Origin: Treponema sp.
Lineage (GTDB): Bacteria > Spirochaetota > Spirochaetia > Treponematales > Treponemataceae
NCBI GenBank assembly: GCA_016293915.1
Contig: JAEDCY010000006.1
Location: forward strand, 1 to 64,000
Direction of reading: 5' to 3'
Length of the DNA stretch: 64,000 bases
The position numbers were made by a program, and so were the translations under genes. Positions 49,666 to 58,993 of the stretch are shown here, in pieces; the first letter of the stretch is position 1, and each line of letters opens with the position of its first letter. The notes under the pieces are model-generated. The model did not search any database. It saw nothing but the letters and a program-made list of their open reading frames with translations, and was not told where the DNA came from.

Positions 49666-51804
49666 TTACTTTCGCCGAACTTCGAATTTTTTCTCAGACA
49701 CATTCGGTTTTTTTTCTTCGAGTGCCTTATATTTTTTATAGAGAACTTCCTGGGCGCGAACCGGATCCTCTTTTTTACCACGTTCTACTGGAATCCAGCT
49801 TCCGTTTGACTGCAGTTCCATCGCAGTAGTGTTATCGGCAAAGTATGTATCAAGAATTGATTTTACGTCTTCAAAAGCTGATTTATCCAGAATCGGGAAC
49901 ATGAGTTCAATGCGGCGATCCAGGTTACGATTCATCCAGTCCGCACTTGAACAATAAAGCTCTGGAGTTCCACCATTCTGAAAATAGAAAATACGCGAAT
50001 GTTCAAGGTAGCGGTCTACAATCGAAACAACCTTTATATTTTCACTTAGCCCTTCTAGGCCCGGAACCAGCATACAAATTCCACGAATATTTAATAGCAC
50101 CTTAACCCCTGCCTGACTTGCCTTGTACAAGGCAGAAATAACTTCCTCGTGAGTAAGGCTGTTCATCTTCGCTATAATTAAGCCAGGATTTTCTGTGTTA
50201 CTTCTTTCAATCTCGCGGTTAATCATTGCAATAAGTCGGGATTTAATTGTTACCGGTGCCATCGAAAGACAATTCATGTTCTGCAGAGTTGAATAACCGG
50301 TAACAAGATTAAAGAAGAGGGTCGCATCATTTGCAATCTGAGGATTTGCGGTAAAAAGAGAAATATCAGAATATAATTTCGCTGTCTTAGTATTATAATT
50401 TCCGGTAGCCAGATGCACGTAACGGCGGATCGTATCACTCTCACGGCGAATCACCATAAGGATTTTTGCATGAACCTTCAGATTTACAAGTCCATAAATT
50501 ACAGTTACCCCGGCCTGCTCAAGTTCGTTGGCCCAGGCAATATTACGCTCCTCATCAAAGCGGGCTTTAAGTTCTACGAGTACAACAACCTGTTTACCTC
50601 GCTGGGCGGCCCGCTCAAGTGCATCGATAATCGGGGAATTCCGGCCGGTACGGTAAAGAGTCATTTTGATAGCAAGCACATCGTCATCATCAGCCGCATC
50701 AGAAATAAATTTTACAACCGGGTCATAGCTTTCGTAGGGAACATGAAGAATCTTGTCGTGCAGTTTAAGAGTATCCCAGTAAGGTTCATCTTCAGGAAGA
50801 TCAGCAGGATAAAAATGATCCCAGGCTTCAAAGCTTAAAGAACCGTCTTCGTCAACCTCACGCAATTCCATAAGACTGCCCGGATTAATAATCTGATCTA
50901 CACGATAAATATCCTCTTCTGCCAGTTCCAGTTTTTCCATCAAAAACTTCTGGATTTTCTGACTCGAAGAATTGCAGGTCATCTGAACCGGGAACGAAGA
51001 TTTTCTCCTTATCAAAACATCTTCCATCGCATGAATAAAATTACTTCCAGCATCTTCATCTACAGCAAAATCTGCATCACGAGCAACCTTAAAAATCAGA
51101 GTTTCTTCTACTTCAAAACCCGGAAAAAGTTTTGTACCAAAAGCTGTAACAACATCCTGCAAAAGCGCAAACTGACGAGCGTGACCTGCCGTCGCGCTGT
51201 TTCCCGAAAGCCAGTAAATATTTGGAATTCCCTCTGGAATCTCAACAAGCGCAATACGAGGTGAATCTTCATTTCCTCGGAATTCTTCGGAGCCCTGCCC
51301 CATCTTAATTCCTGCAATCGGAGAAAGGAGAAATGCTGCATAGGTTGTAAGATTTTTTATATGAGGAAAAGCTTCAATATCTGTGCGAAGAGGAGTAAGA
51401 AGCGGGAATATTTCTGCATTGAAAACCCCGTTCAGATAATCACTCTGCTGCTGTGTATACTGCATAGGCGTAACATAAACAAAACCTTTTTCAGCAAGAG
51501 CAGGCAGAATATCCGACATAAGGCATTCCTGCTGAGAACGAATAATCTGATGAGCACGAGCAGAAACTGAAGTAAAAACCATCTGAGGCGAAAGCCCCGA
51601 AACATCAGTAAAATTCGGATTTTCTGCAAGAAGACGTTTTATTGCCGCAACACGAACCTGGAAAAATTCATCAAAGTTAGAAGAAACGATTGAAAGAAAC
51701 TGCAGCCTTTCAAGTAGAGGCAGCTCTTGATTAAGTCCCTGAAATAAAACACGGGCATTAAATTCGAGCCAGCTGAGTTCGCGATTAAAATATCTTTCCT
51801 GCAT
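49666..51804 (-). CDS. ppk1: Polyphosphate kinase 1
   Basis: A 712-residue enzyme that polymerises the gamma-phosphate of ATP into polyphosphate. Landmarks: YFNRELSWLEFNARVL at the N-terminus, a PHIKNLTTY region, the MTLYRTG stretch, LVELKARFDEERNIAWA, and VHAKILMVIRRE carrying the autophosphorylated-type histidine, then HLATGNYN and HSRIFYF. AGGAGG lies 6-7 nt before the ATG. The exopolyphosphatase gene ends about 90 bp upstream, separated by a foldback repeat, so the two may form separate transcripts. Confidence 0.93.
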   Translation of the reverse strand: MQERYFNRELSWLEFNARVLFQGLNQELPLLERLQFLSIVSSNFDEFFQVRVAAIKRLLAENPNFTDVSGLSPQMVFTSVSARAHQIIRSQQECLMSDILPALAEKGFVYVTPMQYTQQQSDYLNGVFNAEIFPLLTPLRTDIEAFPHIKNLTTYAAFLLSPIAGIKMGQGSEEFRGNEDSPRIALVEIPEGIPNIYWLSGNSATAGHARQFALLQDVVTAFGTKLFPGFEVEETLIFKVARDADFAVDEDAGSNFIHAMEDVLIRRKSSFPVQMTCNSSSQKIQKFLMEKLELAEEDIYRVDQIINPGSLMELREVDEDGSLSFEAWDHFYPADLPEDEPYWDTLKLHDKILHVPYESYDPVVKFISDAADDDDVLAIKMTLYRTGRNSPIIDALERAAQRGKQVVVLVELKARFDEERNIAWANELEQAGVTVIYGLVNLKVHAKILMVIRRESDTIRRYVHLATGNYNTKTAKLYSDISLFTANPQIANDATLFFNLVTGYSTLQNMNCLSMAPVTIKSRLIAMINREIERSNTENPGLIIAKMNSLTHEEVISALYKASQAGVKVLLNIRGICMLVPGLEGLSENIKVVSIVDRYLEHSRIFYFQNGGTPELYCSSADWMNRNLDRRIELMFPILDKSAFEDVKSILDTYFADNTTAMELQSNGSWIPVERGKKEDPVRAQEVLYKKYKALEEKKPNVSEKKFEVRRK

Positions 51805-51824
51805 AAATCATCCTCCTGAACACT

Positions 51825-51890
51825 GCGGTGGTTGAGCTTGTCGAAACCACCCTTTGATGGTTGCGGTCATTTCGACAGGCTCAATGACCG
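51825..51890. repeat. Foldback repeat between ppx/gppA and ppk1
   Basis: GGTGGTTGAGCTTGTCGAAA followed by CCACC, then the inverted copy GGTCATTTCGACAGGCTCAA ending in TGACC. Same family as 3197-3263, with the same flanking CCGTAAT...CAGT; here that flank includes the stop codon of the ppx/gppA gene. Confidence 0.75.
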
Positions 51891-51893
51891 TAA

Positions 51894-53423
51894 TTACAGT
51901 AATATCACCTTATAACCAAAGACAGACTCGAACATTCCAGACTTTTCGTTGAGGGCAATTTTTTCGAGCACAGTATTGTTTGTTGTCTTTGTATGAATAA
52001 CAATCGAATTCTGCTGAATCTTAATGGAAAAATCACTGAATTTCTGAATATGTCCGCGGTCCATAGCATCAGCAATTCTCAGAATTACAGTAAGTTTCAG
52101 AATAGTCATGCGGTCAGATCGCGGAAGCATAAGGAAGCTGTCTTCATCCTGCGGAACTGAATTACCCTTGTGATATTTCGCAATTTCCGAAACAATCGTA
52201 TTATCCTTTCGGGAAAGACCAAAAATCTCCGAGTTCTTAATAATATACGAACTATGCAGATTATGATTGTCATAACGAATAAAGCCGCCGATATCATGCA
52301 AAATCGCCGCCGTCTCCAGCAAAGTTCTCGCATGCTCATTAAAGCCGAGGTCTTTACGCAAAGTGTCGTAAATCTTAACCGCAATCATTCGGACACATTC
52401 CGCATGCATTTCATCACCATGATATTTACGCAGAAGGTTACGAGCCGAAGCAGTAATCTGCATATTAAACTCTTTCTGAAGTTCTTCATTTTCAATGGAA
52501 TGCTGACTAAGCAAAAGCCCCTGTCTTATGTTTGTTTCAGGAGCAATAAGTTTTTCTGCCTTTGTAAGATGCAAAAAGAGATTGTAAATCAAAAGACTTA
52601 CCTGTAGTGTTTCAGCCTCACTATAAGGAATTTTAAAACGTGCAACACATTCATCTACACTATAGCCCTGAATCTCCTTAGCAAATTCAGAAAAATCTTC
52701 TTTTGTAATTTCCCATAGAAAAGTTGATATCGGATGTCCAACATTCAAAGCAGCAAGCGTAATATCAGGACCAACAGCAATAAACTGTTTTACATGACTA
52801 AGATTTAATTCACTTTCCAGAGAACCCTTTGTGTTGTTAATTGATTCCTGCACATAGCGCTGAATATCAGCATAAGAAGAGGTTTGATTTTTCATCTGCT
52901 GATCAATACGCACAGTACCCAGTCGAAGGCTGTGAACACCAGCCATTTTACCATCAGACATCATCATGATTTCGGTAGTACTTCCGCCTACCACAAGAAT
53001 TACCGTATCAGCATCTTTAAAAGCAGCAGTTTCATTTTTTACACATTCAGAAACTGCAAGATACATCAGCTTATTTTCTTCAATACCATCAATAATACGA
53101 ACATGAAAACCAGCCTGAACTAAAATCCGGTCCATAATCGGGTCACAGTTTTTTGCATCACGAAAGGCTGAAAGAGCAATACAGGTACATTCAGAAGGTG
53201 AAATGCCCCAGCCCGCAAGCTGTTCGCGGTAACGAATGAGAATCTGAATGAGTTGATTCTGAATTTCCTGACTTATACTTCCACTCGTAAAAACATCTTT
53301 TCCAATAGGAAGAGTTTTATCCGAACGGTCGAGAATATTCTGCTGTCCATCATTGGTGAATTCGGCGACAAGAAGGCGAACCCCTGTCGAACCGATTTCA
53401 ATAACTGATTCCGGGGCTGCCAC
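51894..53423 (-). CDS. Ppx/GppA phosphatase with C-terminal HD domain
   Basis: A 509-residue exopolyphosphatase/pppGpp phosphatase. The actin-like ATPase fold covers about 1-300 (IEIGSTGVRLLVAEF, ALSAFRDAKNC, ILVVGGSTTEIMM). An HD-type domain follows (about 320-480, TAAILHDIGGFIRYDNHN). It degrades polyphosphate or converts pppGpp to ppGpp in the cytoplasm. The start is GTG with AGGAGG six bases upstream. The glycosidase gene upstream ends 14 nt before it, so they are probably cotranscribed, and it opposes the function of ppk1. Confidence 0.88.
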   Translation of the reverse strand: MAAPESVIEIGSTGVRLLVAEFTNDGQQNILDRSDKTLPIGKDVFTSGSISQEIQNQLIQILIRYREQLAGWGISPSECTCIALSAFRDAKNCDPIMDRILVQAGFHVRIIDGIEENKLMYLAVSECVKNETAAFKDADTVILVVGGSTTEIMMMSDGKMAGVHSLRLGTVRIDQQMKNQTSSYADIQRYVQESINNTKGSLESELNLSHVKQFIAVGPDITLAALNVGHPISTFLWEITKEDFSEFAKEIQGYSVDECVARFKIPYSEAETLQVSLLIYNLFLHLTKAEKLIAPETNIRQGLLLSQHSIENEELQKEFNMQITASARNLLRKYHGDEMHAECVRMIAVKIYDTLRKDLGFNEHARTLLETAAILHDIGGFIRYDNHNLHSSYIIKNSEIFGLSRKDNTIVSEIAKYHKGNSVPQDEDSFLMLPRSDRMTILKLTVILRIADAMDRGHIQKFSDFSIKIQQNSIVIHTKTTNNTVLEKIALNEKSGMFESVFGYKVILL

Positions 53424-53437
53424 TCTATGCCTCCTTT

Positions 53438-54865
53438 TTACAGCTTATCGATAAGCATTGAACATTTACCGCTTGGAATCGGCAATGTCTTTTTCTTCTG
53501 GTCAAGAATATTGATTGTAAAGTAGTAGAGCTTTTCGCTTTCCATCTGGATTTCCCAGCCGCGCGAACTTTTGTTCGACAGAATTGTGATTAAGTTGCGC
53601 TTAAGCGAAAGATTTTCTATACCCATTATTTCAAGGTTCGGAATAATCCAGTCTACAGTCTTACGCGGAAGACTGATGGAAAGTCCGATAACATTTTCAA
53701 TCATTAAAGCAATTGTAGAAAGGCCGGCTGTAAGAAGATAGCGAGAACGAGCCCAGTCCTTCTTGTTGATTTTTGCACGGCCTTCTTTATTTGGCATGTA
53801 TGCTTCAAAAAGGTCCCCTGGCTGTTTGTTTTCGTTAGGCATAAGACCTTCGAGAACATAGTAAAGGTGACGTATTGCACATTCACGGGCAAACTCATAC
53901 TGAGCATACTTTTCAAGCCCTTTGATTACCATAAAGTTGAAGGCTGGCATTACAGAACCACAGTAGCCGTTTCCTTCTTCACTGAAGTTAGGGTTGTCTA
54001 CACTCAAAGTTGGGAAAGGATGATCTGTTCCAAAAGTCTTTGGATTATTCAAGTGTTCAACAAGCAGATCAGCTTTATCAGCATTAGGGATTTCAGCAAG
54101 CATAGTCCAGTAAGAAGCAATTGTCTTTACTTTTGTTCGCTTTTCATCCTTATCAAGATCATAGTAGAAACCAGAATCATTATCCCACATAAGAGAATTG
54201 ATTTTTGTTTTGATAGAAAAATACATCTTTCTATACTGGAAGCTGATATCCTTATCATTGAGAATATCACCAAGTGCAGACATATAAGATGCATTAATTG
54301 CCATGCATGCATTAAAATCTACAGGATAACAAACCTTCTCACGAGGACTGTTTGTCATAGAAGAAGCAGCTACAGGTACAGAATAAAGTCCGTTTGGTTT
54401 TTTGAAAGTTTCATCAAGCCATGTCATATACTTCTGAAGAGCCGGCATAACATCCTTAATTCGCTTTTTATTAGCTGATTTATGGAAAAGATTATATTCA
54501 GCAAAAGCAAACAAAGGGAGACCAACTCCTTCTTTATTATCTTTTTCCAGTACCGGCTGATTTGTTTTTACATCATACTTCCAGCGGATAGCTCCAGATT
54601 TTTCCTGACGAGCATAAAAATAATCAATGTTCTTGCAGGCATCAAAATTTCTGTTTGAATATACGAGAAAGAAAGTTGAAAAAATAGACTCGAACTGATT
54701 GATAATCAGCTTGTCTTTTTCCGGATAAATAAATAAGCCCTCTGAATCCTGCTCTCCGGTTTTCGGGTTTACCCACAATGACGAAACCCAAGACCACGTC
54801 TTATTATAAATGTCTACAAAATCCTGATCATAAAAATGGATTTTTGGAAAATCATGCTTATTCAC
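53438..54865 (-). CDS. Trehalase/MGH1-like (alpha/alpha)6-barrel glycosidase
   Basis: A 475-residue cytoplasmic protein of the six-hairpin glycosidase type, similar to MGH1/trehalase-like GH63-type families. Recognisable parts: WSWVSSLWVNPKTG, DTIF-like FESIFSTFFLVYS, GVGLPLFAFAEY, DNDSGFYYDLDK (catalytic-type acid region), GYCGSVMPAFNFMVIKGLE and GDLFEAYMPNKEG. The substrate may be an alpha-linked disaccharide or heteroside. GTG 54865 is chosen because AGGAG lies 5 nt upstream; TTG 54916 would add 17 residues without a ribosome site. It is upstream of ppx/gppA in the same operon. Confidence 0.75.
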   Translation of the reverse strand: MNKHDFPKIHFYDQDFVDIYNKTWSWVSSLWVNPKTGEQDSEGLFIYPEKDKLIINQFESIFSTFFLVYSNRNFDACKNIDYFYARQEKSGAIRWKYDVKTNQPVLEKDNKEGVGLPLFAFAEYNLFHKSANKKRIKDVMPALQKYMTWLDETFKKPNGLYSVPVAASSMTNSPREKVCYPVDFNACMAINASYMSALGDILNDKDISFQYRKMYFSIKTKINSLMWDNDSGFYYDLDKDEKRTKVKTIASYWTMLAEIPNADKADLLVEHLNNPKTFGTDHPFPTLSVDNPNFSEEGNGYCGSVMPAFNFMVIKGLEKYAQYEFARECAIRHLYYVLEGLMPNENKQPGDLFEAYMPNKEGRAKINKKDWARSRYLLTAGLSTIALMIENVIGLSISLPRKTVDWIIPNLEIMGIENLSLKRNLITILSNKSSRGWEIQMESEKLYYFTINILDQKKKTLPIPSGKCSMLIDKL

Positions 54866-55160
54866 AAGAACTCCTACTTTTTGCGGTGGCTGATTTTGTC
54901 GACTTTTTTTTGACAAAACCGCTACATATAATATACCACACTTTTATGAAAATAGTTAAAAAATTTCGCAAAATTATACAATTTTTTTTTTCATATTCAA
55001 GTGGTTAGAGCCTGTTTTTTGAAAAAAAGTGATTTTTCTATAAAAAACACGATTTTTTCCAATTTTTTTTACTTTTTTTGATTTTTTTTCTGAATTCTTT
55101 TCCTGAAAACGAAAACCGTGGCAATTATTTAGGTGTAAGGACATAGTGCCTGGAGGTAAT
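54866..55160. other. T-rich intergenic region with leader palindrome
   Basis: Divergent control region for the glycosidase and comM-like genes. Close to the glycosidase, GATTTTGTC and GACAAAACC (about 54890-54918) form an inverted repeat around a T run. A reverse-strand TGGTATATTATA box lies near 54927-54942. The rest (54960-55120) is unusually T-rich on the plus strand with several runs of 6-9 T and no gene. GGAGG (55152-55156) is the comM-like ribosome site. Confidence 0.45.
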
Positions 55161-56738
55161 ATGCAGATTTATTCGTTTTCTCCCTTTGGTTATGAAGGTG
55201 CTTTAGTAACAGTAGAAGTTGATTTAAGAAGAGGTATTCCGGCCACGGACATTGTAGGCCTGGCAGACGGAGCTGTAAAAGAATCTCGCGAACGGATGCA
55301 GGCGGCAATCCGTAATGCAGGCTTCGAGTATCCGCCGGAGAGAGTACTGATTTCTCTTTCGCCCGCAGATTTACGAAAAGAAGGAGCCGGCTTTGATTTG
55401 CCGGTAGCACTGGGAGTTCTGGGTGCAAAAGCTGCGGCAGACGGTAAAAAAGAATTCATTACCGACCCGATTTTAGTTATGGGCGAGCTGGAGCTTTCCG
55501 GAAAAGTGCGGGCCGTTAAAGGTGTGCACGCTGCTGTTTCTACAGCGGCTGCCAGTGGTATTATGAGATGCATCGTACCTGTGCAGAACGCAGATGAGGC
55601 CCGCGAGATTCCGGGGGTTCAGGTATACGGCGCTGACTCTCTTGAAAATGCCTTTCGCGCCTTGACCGATGTTTCGTTTTATGAGACGGGAAGTTCTGTT
55701 GGCTCTGAGACAGAAGGTTTTATTCCTGCCGGCTGCACAGAAACAAATGGTATAGTCTTCCCTGAAATTACGCCTGGCTACGAATTTGCAGAACTCAAAG
55801 GTCAGAGGCAGCTTGTAAGGGCACTTCAGATTGCGGCCGCAGGAGAGCATAATTTAATTGCCATGGGTGCACCTGGCTGCGGCAAAACAATGGCTATTCA
55901 GAAATTTCCAGCCATAAACCCAATTCTTACAACTGATGAAGCACAATCTGTTACAAGAATCTGGTCTCTTGCAGGGCTTATAAAACCAAGCGAACCGCTT
56001 ATCCGGATTCCACCTTTTAGAATTCCGCACCAAACCGCGTCCATAGAAGGAATCTGTGGCGGCGGTCCAACCTGTCGCCCGGGCGAAATCTCCCTGGCAC
56101 ACAACGGAGTTCTTTTTCTCGATGAAGCCGCAGAGTTCCGTTCATCCGTTCTTCAAATGCTCAGAGTTCCGCTGGAGAACGGCACCATTTCACTCAGCCG
56201 CGCCGGCCGTACCACCACCTACCCTGCCCGATTTCAACTTTTAATGGCCGTAAACCCCTGCCCCTGCGGTAATTATGGTTCACACTCGAAAATCTGTCTG
56301 TGCAGCTTAAAATCAATCGATCAGTACTGGAAAAAATTTTCCGCTCCTTTGCTTGACCGCATAGACCTGCGCATATTTGTAGAAAACAAGAATGACGAAA
56401 GTATAGAAATAGAAGAACGACCTGGCCTGACTACCACCGAAGAAATCCGTACCGGTGTAGCCTGCGCAATTAAAGCTCAGAGAAAACGTCAGGGGATAAA
56501 AAACGCACGTCTTTCGCCGCAAGAGATTCTGGACTTTTGCCCTCTGGATGCAGAAGCGCGTAAGGTGCTCGATAATGCAACTTTGCGCTACGGCTTTTCT
56601 CCAAGAGCAATTTCTTCCTGCCTTAAGGTAGCCCGAACCATAGCCGACATCTCCGCCTCCCAAAACATCACCGCAGAACACATGCAGGAGGCCATAGATT
56701 TTCATAAACTCTGTTCAACTCTTCCACCAGAACTGTAA
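55161..56738 (+). CDS. ComM/YifB-type Mg-chelatase-like AAA+ ATPase
   Basis: A 525-residue AAA+ protein. The N-terminal domain (about 1-165) has the YifB start MQIYSFSPFGYEGALVTVEV and GLADGAVKESRERM. The ATPase follows with Walker A GAPGCGKT (about 237-244), Walker B LFLDEAAEF and the VNPCPCGNYG zinc-like motif. A C-terminal Mg-chelatase-like domain (about 430-525) closes it. ComM of Vibrio is a branch-migration helicase in natural transformation; a recombination role is probable. GGAGG lies 4 nt before ATG 55161; an upstream GTG is rejected. Confidence 0.88.
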   Translation: MQIYSFSPFGYEGALVTVEVDLRRGIPATDIVGLADGAVKESRERMQAAIRNAGFEYPPERVLISLSPADLRKEGAGFDLPVALGVLGAKAAADGKKEFITDPILVMGELELSGKVRAVKGVHAAVSTAAASGIMRCIVPVQNADEAREIPGVQVYGADSLENAFRALTDVSFYETGSSVGSETEGFIPAGCTETNGIVFPEITPGYEFAELKGQRQLVRALQIAAAGEHNLIAMGAPGCGKTMAIQKFPAINPILTTDEAQSVTRIWSLAGLIKPSEPLIRIPPFRIPHQTASIEGICGGGPTCRPGEISLAHNGVLFLDEAAEFRSSVLQMLRVPLENGTISLSRAGRTTTYPARFQLLMAVNPCPCGNYGSHSKICLCSLKSIDQYWKKFSAPLLDRIDLRIFVENKNDESIEIEERPGLTTTEEIRTGVACAIKAQRKRQGIKNARLSPQEILDFCPLDAEARKVLDNATLRYGFSPRAISSCLKVARTIADISASQNITAEHMQEAIDFHKLCSTLPPEL

Positions 56739-56747
56739 GAGAATTCA

Positions 56748-56771
56748 ATACCGGAGTAGAGACTTGAACTC
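56748..56771 (-). repeat. Duplicate of the tRNA-Leu 3' end
   Basis: A 24-bp segment identical, except for one base, to 56965-56988, which covers the T-arm and acceptor 3' strand of the tRNA-Leu gene. Same orientation, 217 bp away. This is how an attachment-site duplication looks. Confidence 0.6.
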
Positions 56772-56908
56772 GCCTAAAATCGAAAATCCGTTAAAAAACG
56801 AGCCGCAAGGGTCGTTTTAGGATTATCGAAAAAAAGGCGCAGAGCGAGGGCTGTGCCCGAGCGACAAAACGCCCAATCATTCAATTGTACGAGAGTTCAA
56901 GTCGGCCC
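56761..56908. repeat. Foldback element with tRNA-like ends downstream of the comM-like gene
   Basis: GACTTGAACTC (56761-56771) is inverted at 56893-56903 (GAGTTCAAGTC). Inside, AATCC (56785-56789) pairs with GGATT (56820-56824) around ACGAGCC-GCAA-GGGTCGT, and GGGC-TGT-GCCC lies near 56848. The first hairpin may terminate the comM-like transcript. Confidence 0.55.
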
Positions 56909-56926
56909 CATACAAAGAGCATCGTT

Positions 56927-56960
56927 AAAAAAAAAAGAACTTCCCTAACAAAGGAAGTTC
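56927..56960 (-). terminator. Rho-independent terminator of tRNA-Leu
   Basis: On the reverse strand GAACTTCC (56960-56953), an 8-nt loop and GGAAGTTC (56944-56937) form a perfect 8-bp stem followed by ten T residues (56936-56927). Confidence 0.85.
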
Positions 56961-56965
56961 CCAGA

Positions 56966-57048
56966 TACCGGAGAAGAGACTTGAACTCTTACACGATTGC
57001 TCGCAACAGATTTTGAGTCTGTCGTGTCTACCATTCCACCACTCCGGC
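56966..57048 (-). tRNA. tRNA-Leu(CAA)
   Basis: An 83-nt tRNA on the reverse strand. The acceptor stem GCCGGAG pairs with CTCCGGT (one G-U end pair). The anticodon stem ACAGA/TCTGT holds loop CTCAAAA, so the anticodon is CAA. A long variable arm (GCGAGCAATCGTG region) marks a class II leucine tRNA, and the T-loop reads GTTCAAGTC. CCA is not encoded. A terminator follows directly. Confidence 0.93.
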
Positions 57049-57059
57049 GTGATTTTCTA

Positions 57060-57088
57060 AATATATCAAAAACATGAGGATAAATCAA
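57060..57088 (-). promoter_or_regulatory. Promoter of tRNA-Leu
   Basis: Reverse strand TTGATT (57088-57083), 17-bp spacer, TATATT (57065-57060). The start would fall about five bases before the mature 5' end. It is back to back with the recQ promoter. Confidence 0.55.
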
Positions 57089-57097
57089 GTAGAAATG

Positions 57098-57106
57098 TGC
57101 TATAAT
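57098..57106 (+). promoter_or_regulatory. Extended -10 of recQ, leaderless
   Basis: TGCTATAAT is followed by six bases and a GTG codon in the recQ frame. No -35 consensus is found 17 bp upstream. It decides the recQ start. Confidence 0.6.
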
Positions 57107-57112
57107 AACTAC

Positions 57113-58993
57113 GTGAAAATTGTTGCAAACGCTTTCGAACAGGCAGATCCAAAACTCGTCTTAAAAACCGTCTTCGGTTACGATGAGTTTCGGCCCCTTC
57201 AGAAAGACATCATTACAAACGTACTTAAAGGACACGACACTTTAGCCGTAATGCCAACTGGTGGCGGTAAATCTCTATGTTACCAGCTGCCCGCTCTCAT
57301 CATGCAGGGTATAACTATTGTAGTCTCACCACTCATCTCGCTTATGCAGGATCAGGTTTCTTCACTTAAAACTGCCGGAATCCAGTCTGCCTTTTTAAAC
57401 AGTACTCAAAGCTGGGAAGAATATTGCAAGACTATTGATGAAATAAAATCCGGCCAAATCAAAATTATTTATGTTTCTCCGGAAGGTCTTGCCACAAATA
57501 AAATTCGTGAACTGCTTTCAAGTCCTGAACTCGAAATCAGCTGCATCACAATCGATGAAGCCCACTGCGTTTCTCAATGGGGACACGATTTCCGTCCAGA
57601 CTATCTTGAAATCAGCTCTGTGCGGCATCTTTTTCCAAAAGCTGTAATGCTGGCTCTGACGGCAACTGCCACCGAGCATGTCCGCCAGGATATCTGCAAA
57701 AACCTCGGAATGAAGAATCCAAAGGTTTTTATTTCCAGCTTCAACCGCGAAAACATTTATCTTGAAGTTCAGCCAAAACGCGGGGCAATGGAAACTGTCA
57801 TAAACTACATCAGAAGGCATGCAGGCGACAGCGGAATCATTTACTGTAATTCACGAAAACAGGTAGAAGAAATTGCCCAAACTCTCGATAAGAAAGGTTA
57901 CTCTGCCCTTCCATATCATGCTGGACTTTCAGACGAAGTTCGTGCAAAAAATCAGGATATGTTTATAAAAGATGAAGTTCAAATCATCGTTGCCACAATT
58001 GCTTTTGGAATGGGAATCAATAAACCGAATGTACGATACGTAATCAATTATGATTTGCCAAAATCGATAGAAGAATACTATCAGGAAATTGGACGTGCAG
58101 GCCGCGACGGGCTTCCTTCCAGCGCACTTCTTTTGTATAGCGCGGGCGACATTCATAAAATCAAATTCTTTATTGATGATTCTGCTGATCCGGAAAAAGC
58201 CGAACTTCTTTTACAGGGAATGATAAATTATGCAACAAGCCGAACCTGCCGCAGAAAGGCTTTACTCGCTTACTTTGGCGAAACCTACGAGCCTGCAGAA
58301 AAATCTGATGAAAGTCAAAATCTCTGCTGTTGTGATATCTGCTCTGGCCCGGCTGCTGAATTAAAAGATGTAACAATTCCATCCCAGAAATTTCTTTGCT
58401 GTATAATCCGAACAAACCAGAGATTCGGGGCCGGTTATATCACAGATGTTCTCCTTGGCTCTAAAGCCCAGCGCATTATAGACAATGGTCATACTCAAAT
58501 CTCTACCTGGGGAATCGGAACAGAATATTCAAAACAGGAATGGCTTGAGCTTTGCGACATTCTGGTAGATGAAGGCTACATCAAAAAAACTGGTGATTAT
58601 AATGTTCTCGAACTTACTGATACAGGTAAACGTTTTGTTGCTTCCCGAACCAGCCTCAAACTTCCTATGAGGTCTGCCACAATCCGCTCTTTCTCAAAAT
58701 CTGGAGTTTCAAATTACAACACAAATGTCCGTGGCGAGAAAATTATTGCAGAAAAGCCAGCCGTAAATGACGAACGGGCAGAAGCAATCATCACCAACCT
58801 AAAAAACTGGAGAAAGCGAAAAGCGGATGATCTAAACATTGCACCTTATATGATTTTTGGTGATAAAACACTGCTGGATCTTGCAGCAAAGAAACCTAAA
58901 AACCGCGGCGATCTTTTGAATGTTTATGGTATAGGCCGTGTAAAGGCAGAAGAATTTGGCCGCGCCATATTGCAGATTATTGAGGAAAGCTGA
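57113..58993 (+). CDS. recQ: ATP-dependent DNA helicase RecQ
   Basis: A 626-residue 3'-5' helicase. The helicase core has Walker A PTGGGKS, DEAH in TIDEAHCVSQWGHDFRP, LALTATAT, and QEIGRAGRDG in the second RecA domain (about 200-345). Zinc-binding cysteines (CRRKALLAYFGE...CCCDIC) and an RQC winged helix (about 395-500) follow, then an HRDC-like C-terminus (about 545-626). The start is taken as GTG 57113 because TGCTATAAT lies six bases upstream; ATG 57074 would be upstream of transcription. Its end overlaps the convergent AAA+ gene by 17 bp. Confidence 0.92.
   Translation: MKIVANAFEQADPKLVLKTVFGYDEFRPLQKDIITNVLKGHDTLAVMPTGGGKSLCYQLPALIMQGITIVVSPLISLMQDQVSSLKTAGIQSAFLNSTQSWEEYCKTIDEIKSGQIKIIYVSPEGLATNKIRELLSSPELEISCITIDEAHCVSQWGHDFRPDYLEISSVRHLFPKAVMLALTATATEHVRQDICKNLGMKNPKVFISSFNRENIYLEVQPKRGAMETVINYIRRHAGDSGIIYCNSRKQVEEIAQTLDKKGYSALPYHAGLSDEVRAKNQDMFIKDEVQIIVATIAFGMGINKPNVRYVINYDLPKSIEEYYQEIGRAGRDGLPSSALLLYSAGDIHKIKFFIDDSADPEKAELLLQGMINYATSRTCRRKALLAYFGETYEPAEKSDESQNLCCCDICSGPAAELKDVTIPSQKFLCCIIRTNQRFGAGYITDVLLGSKAQRIIDNGHTQISTWGIGTEYSKQEWLELCDILVDEGYIKKTGDYNVLELTDTGKRFVASRTSLKLPMRSATIRSFSKSGVSNYNTNVRGEKIIAEKPAVNDERAEAIITNLKNWRKRKADDLNIAPYMIFGDKTLLDLAAKKPKNRGDLLNVYGIGRVKAEEFGRAILQIIEES

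Noticed and set aside
56761..56908. Possible tmRNA, because of the GGGGCCGAC-like and GAGTTCAAGTC ends on the reverse strand
   Set aside because: Far too short, no tag-peptide frame and no matching acceptor stem.
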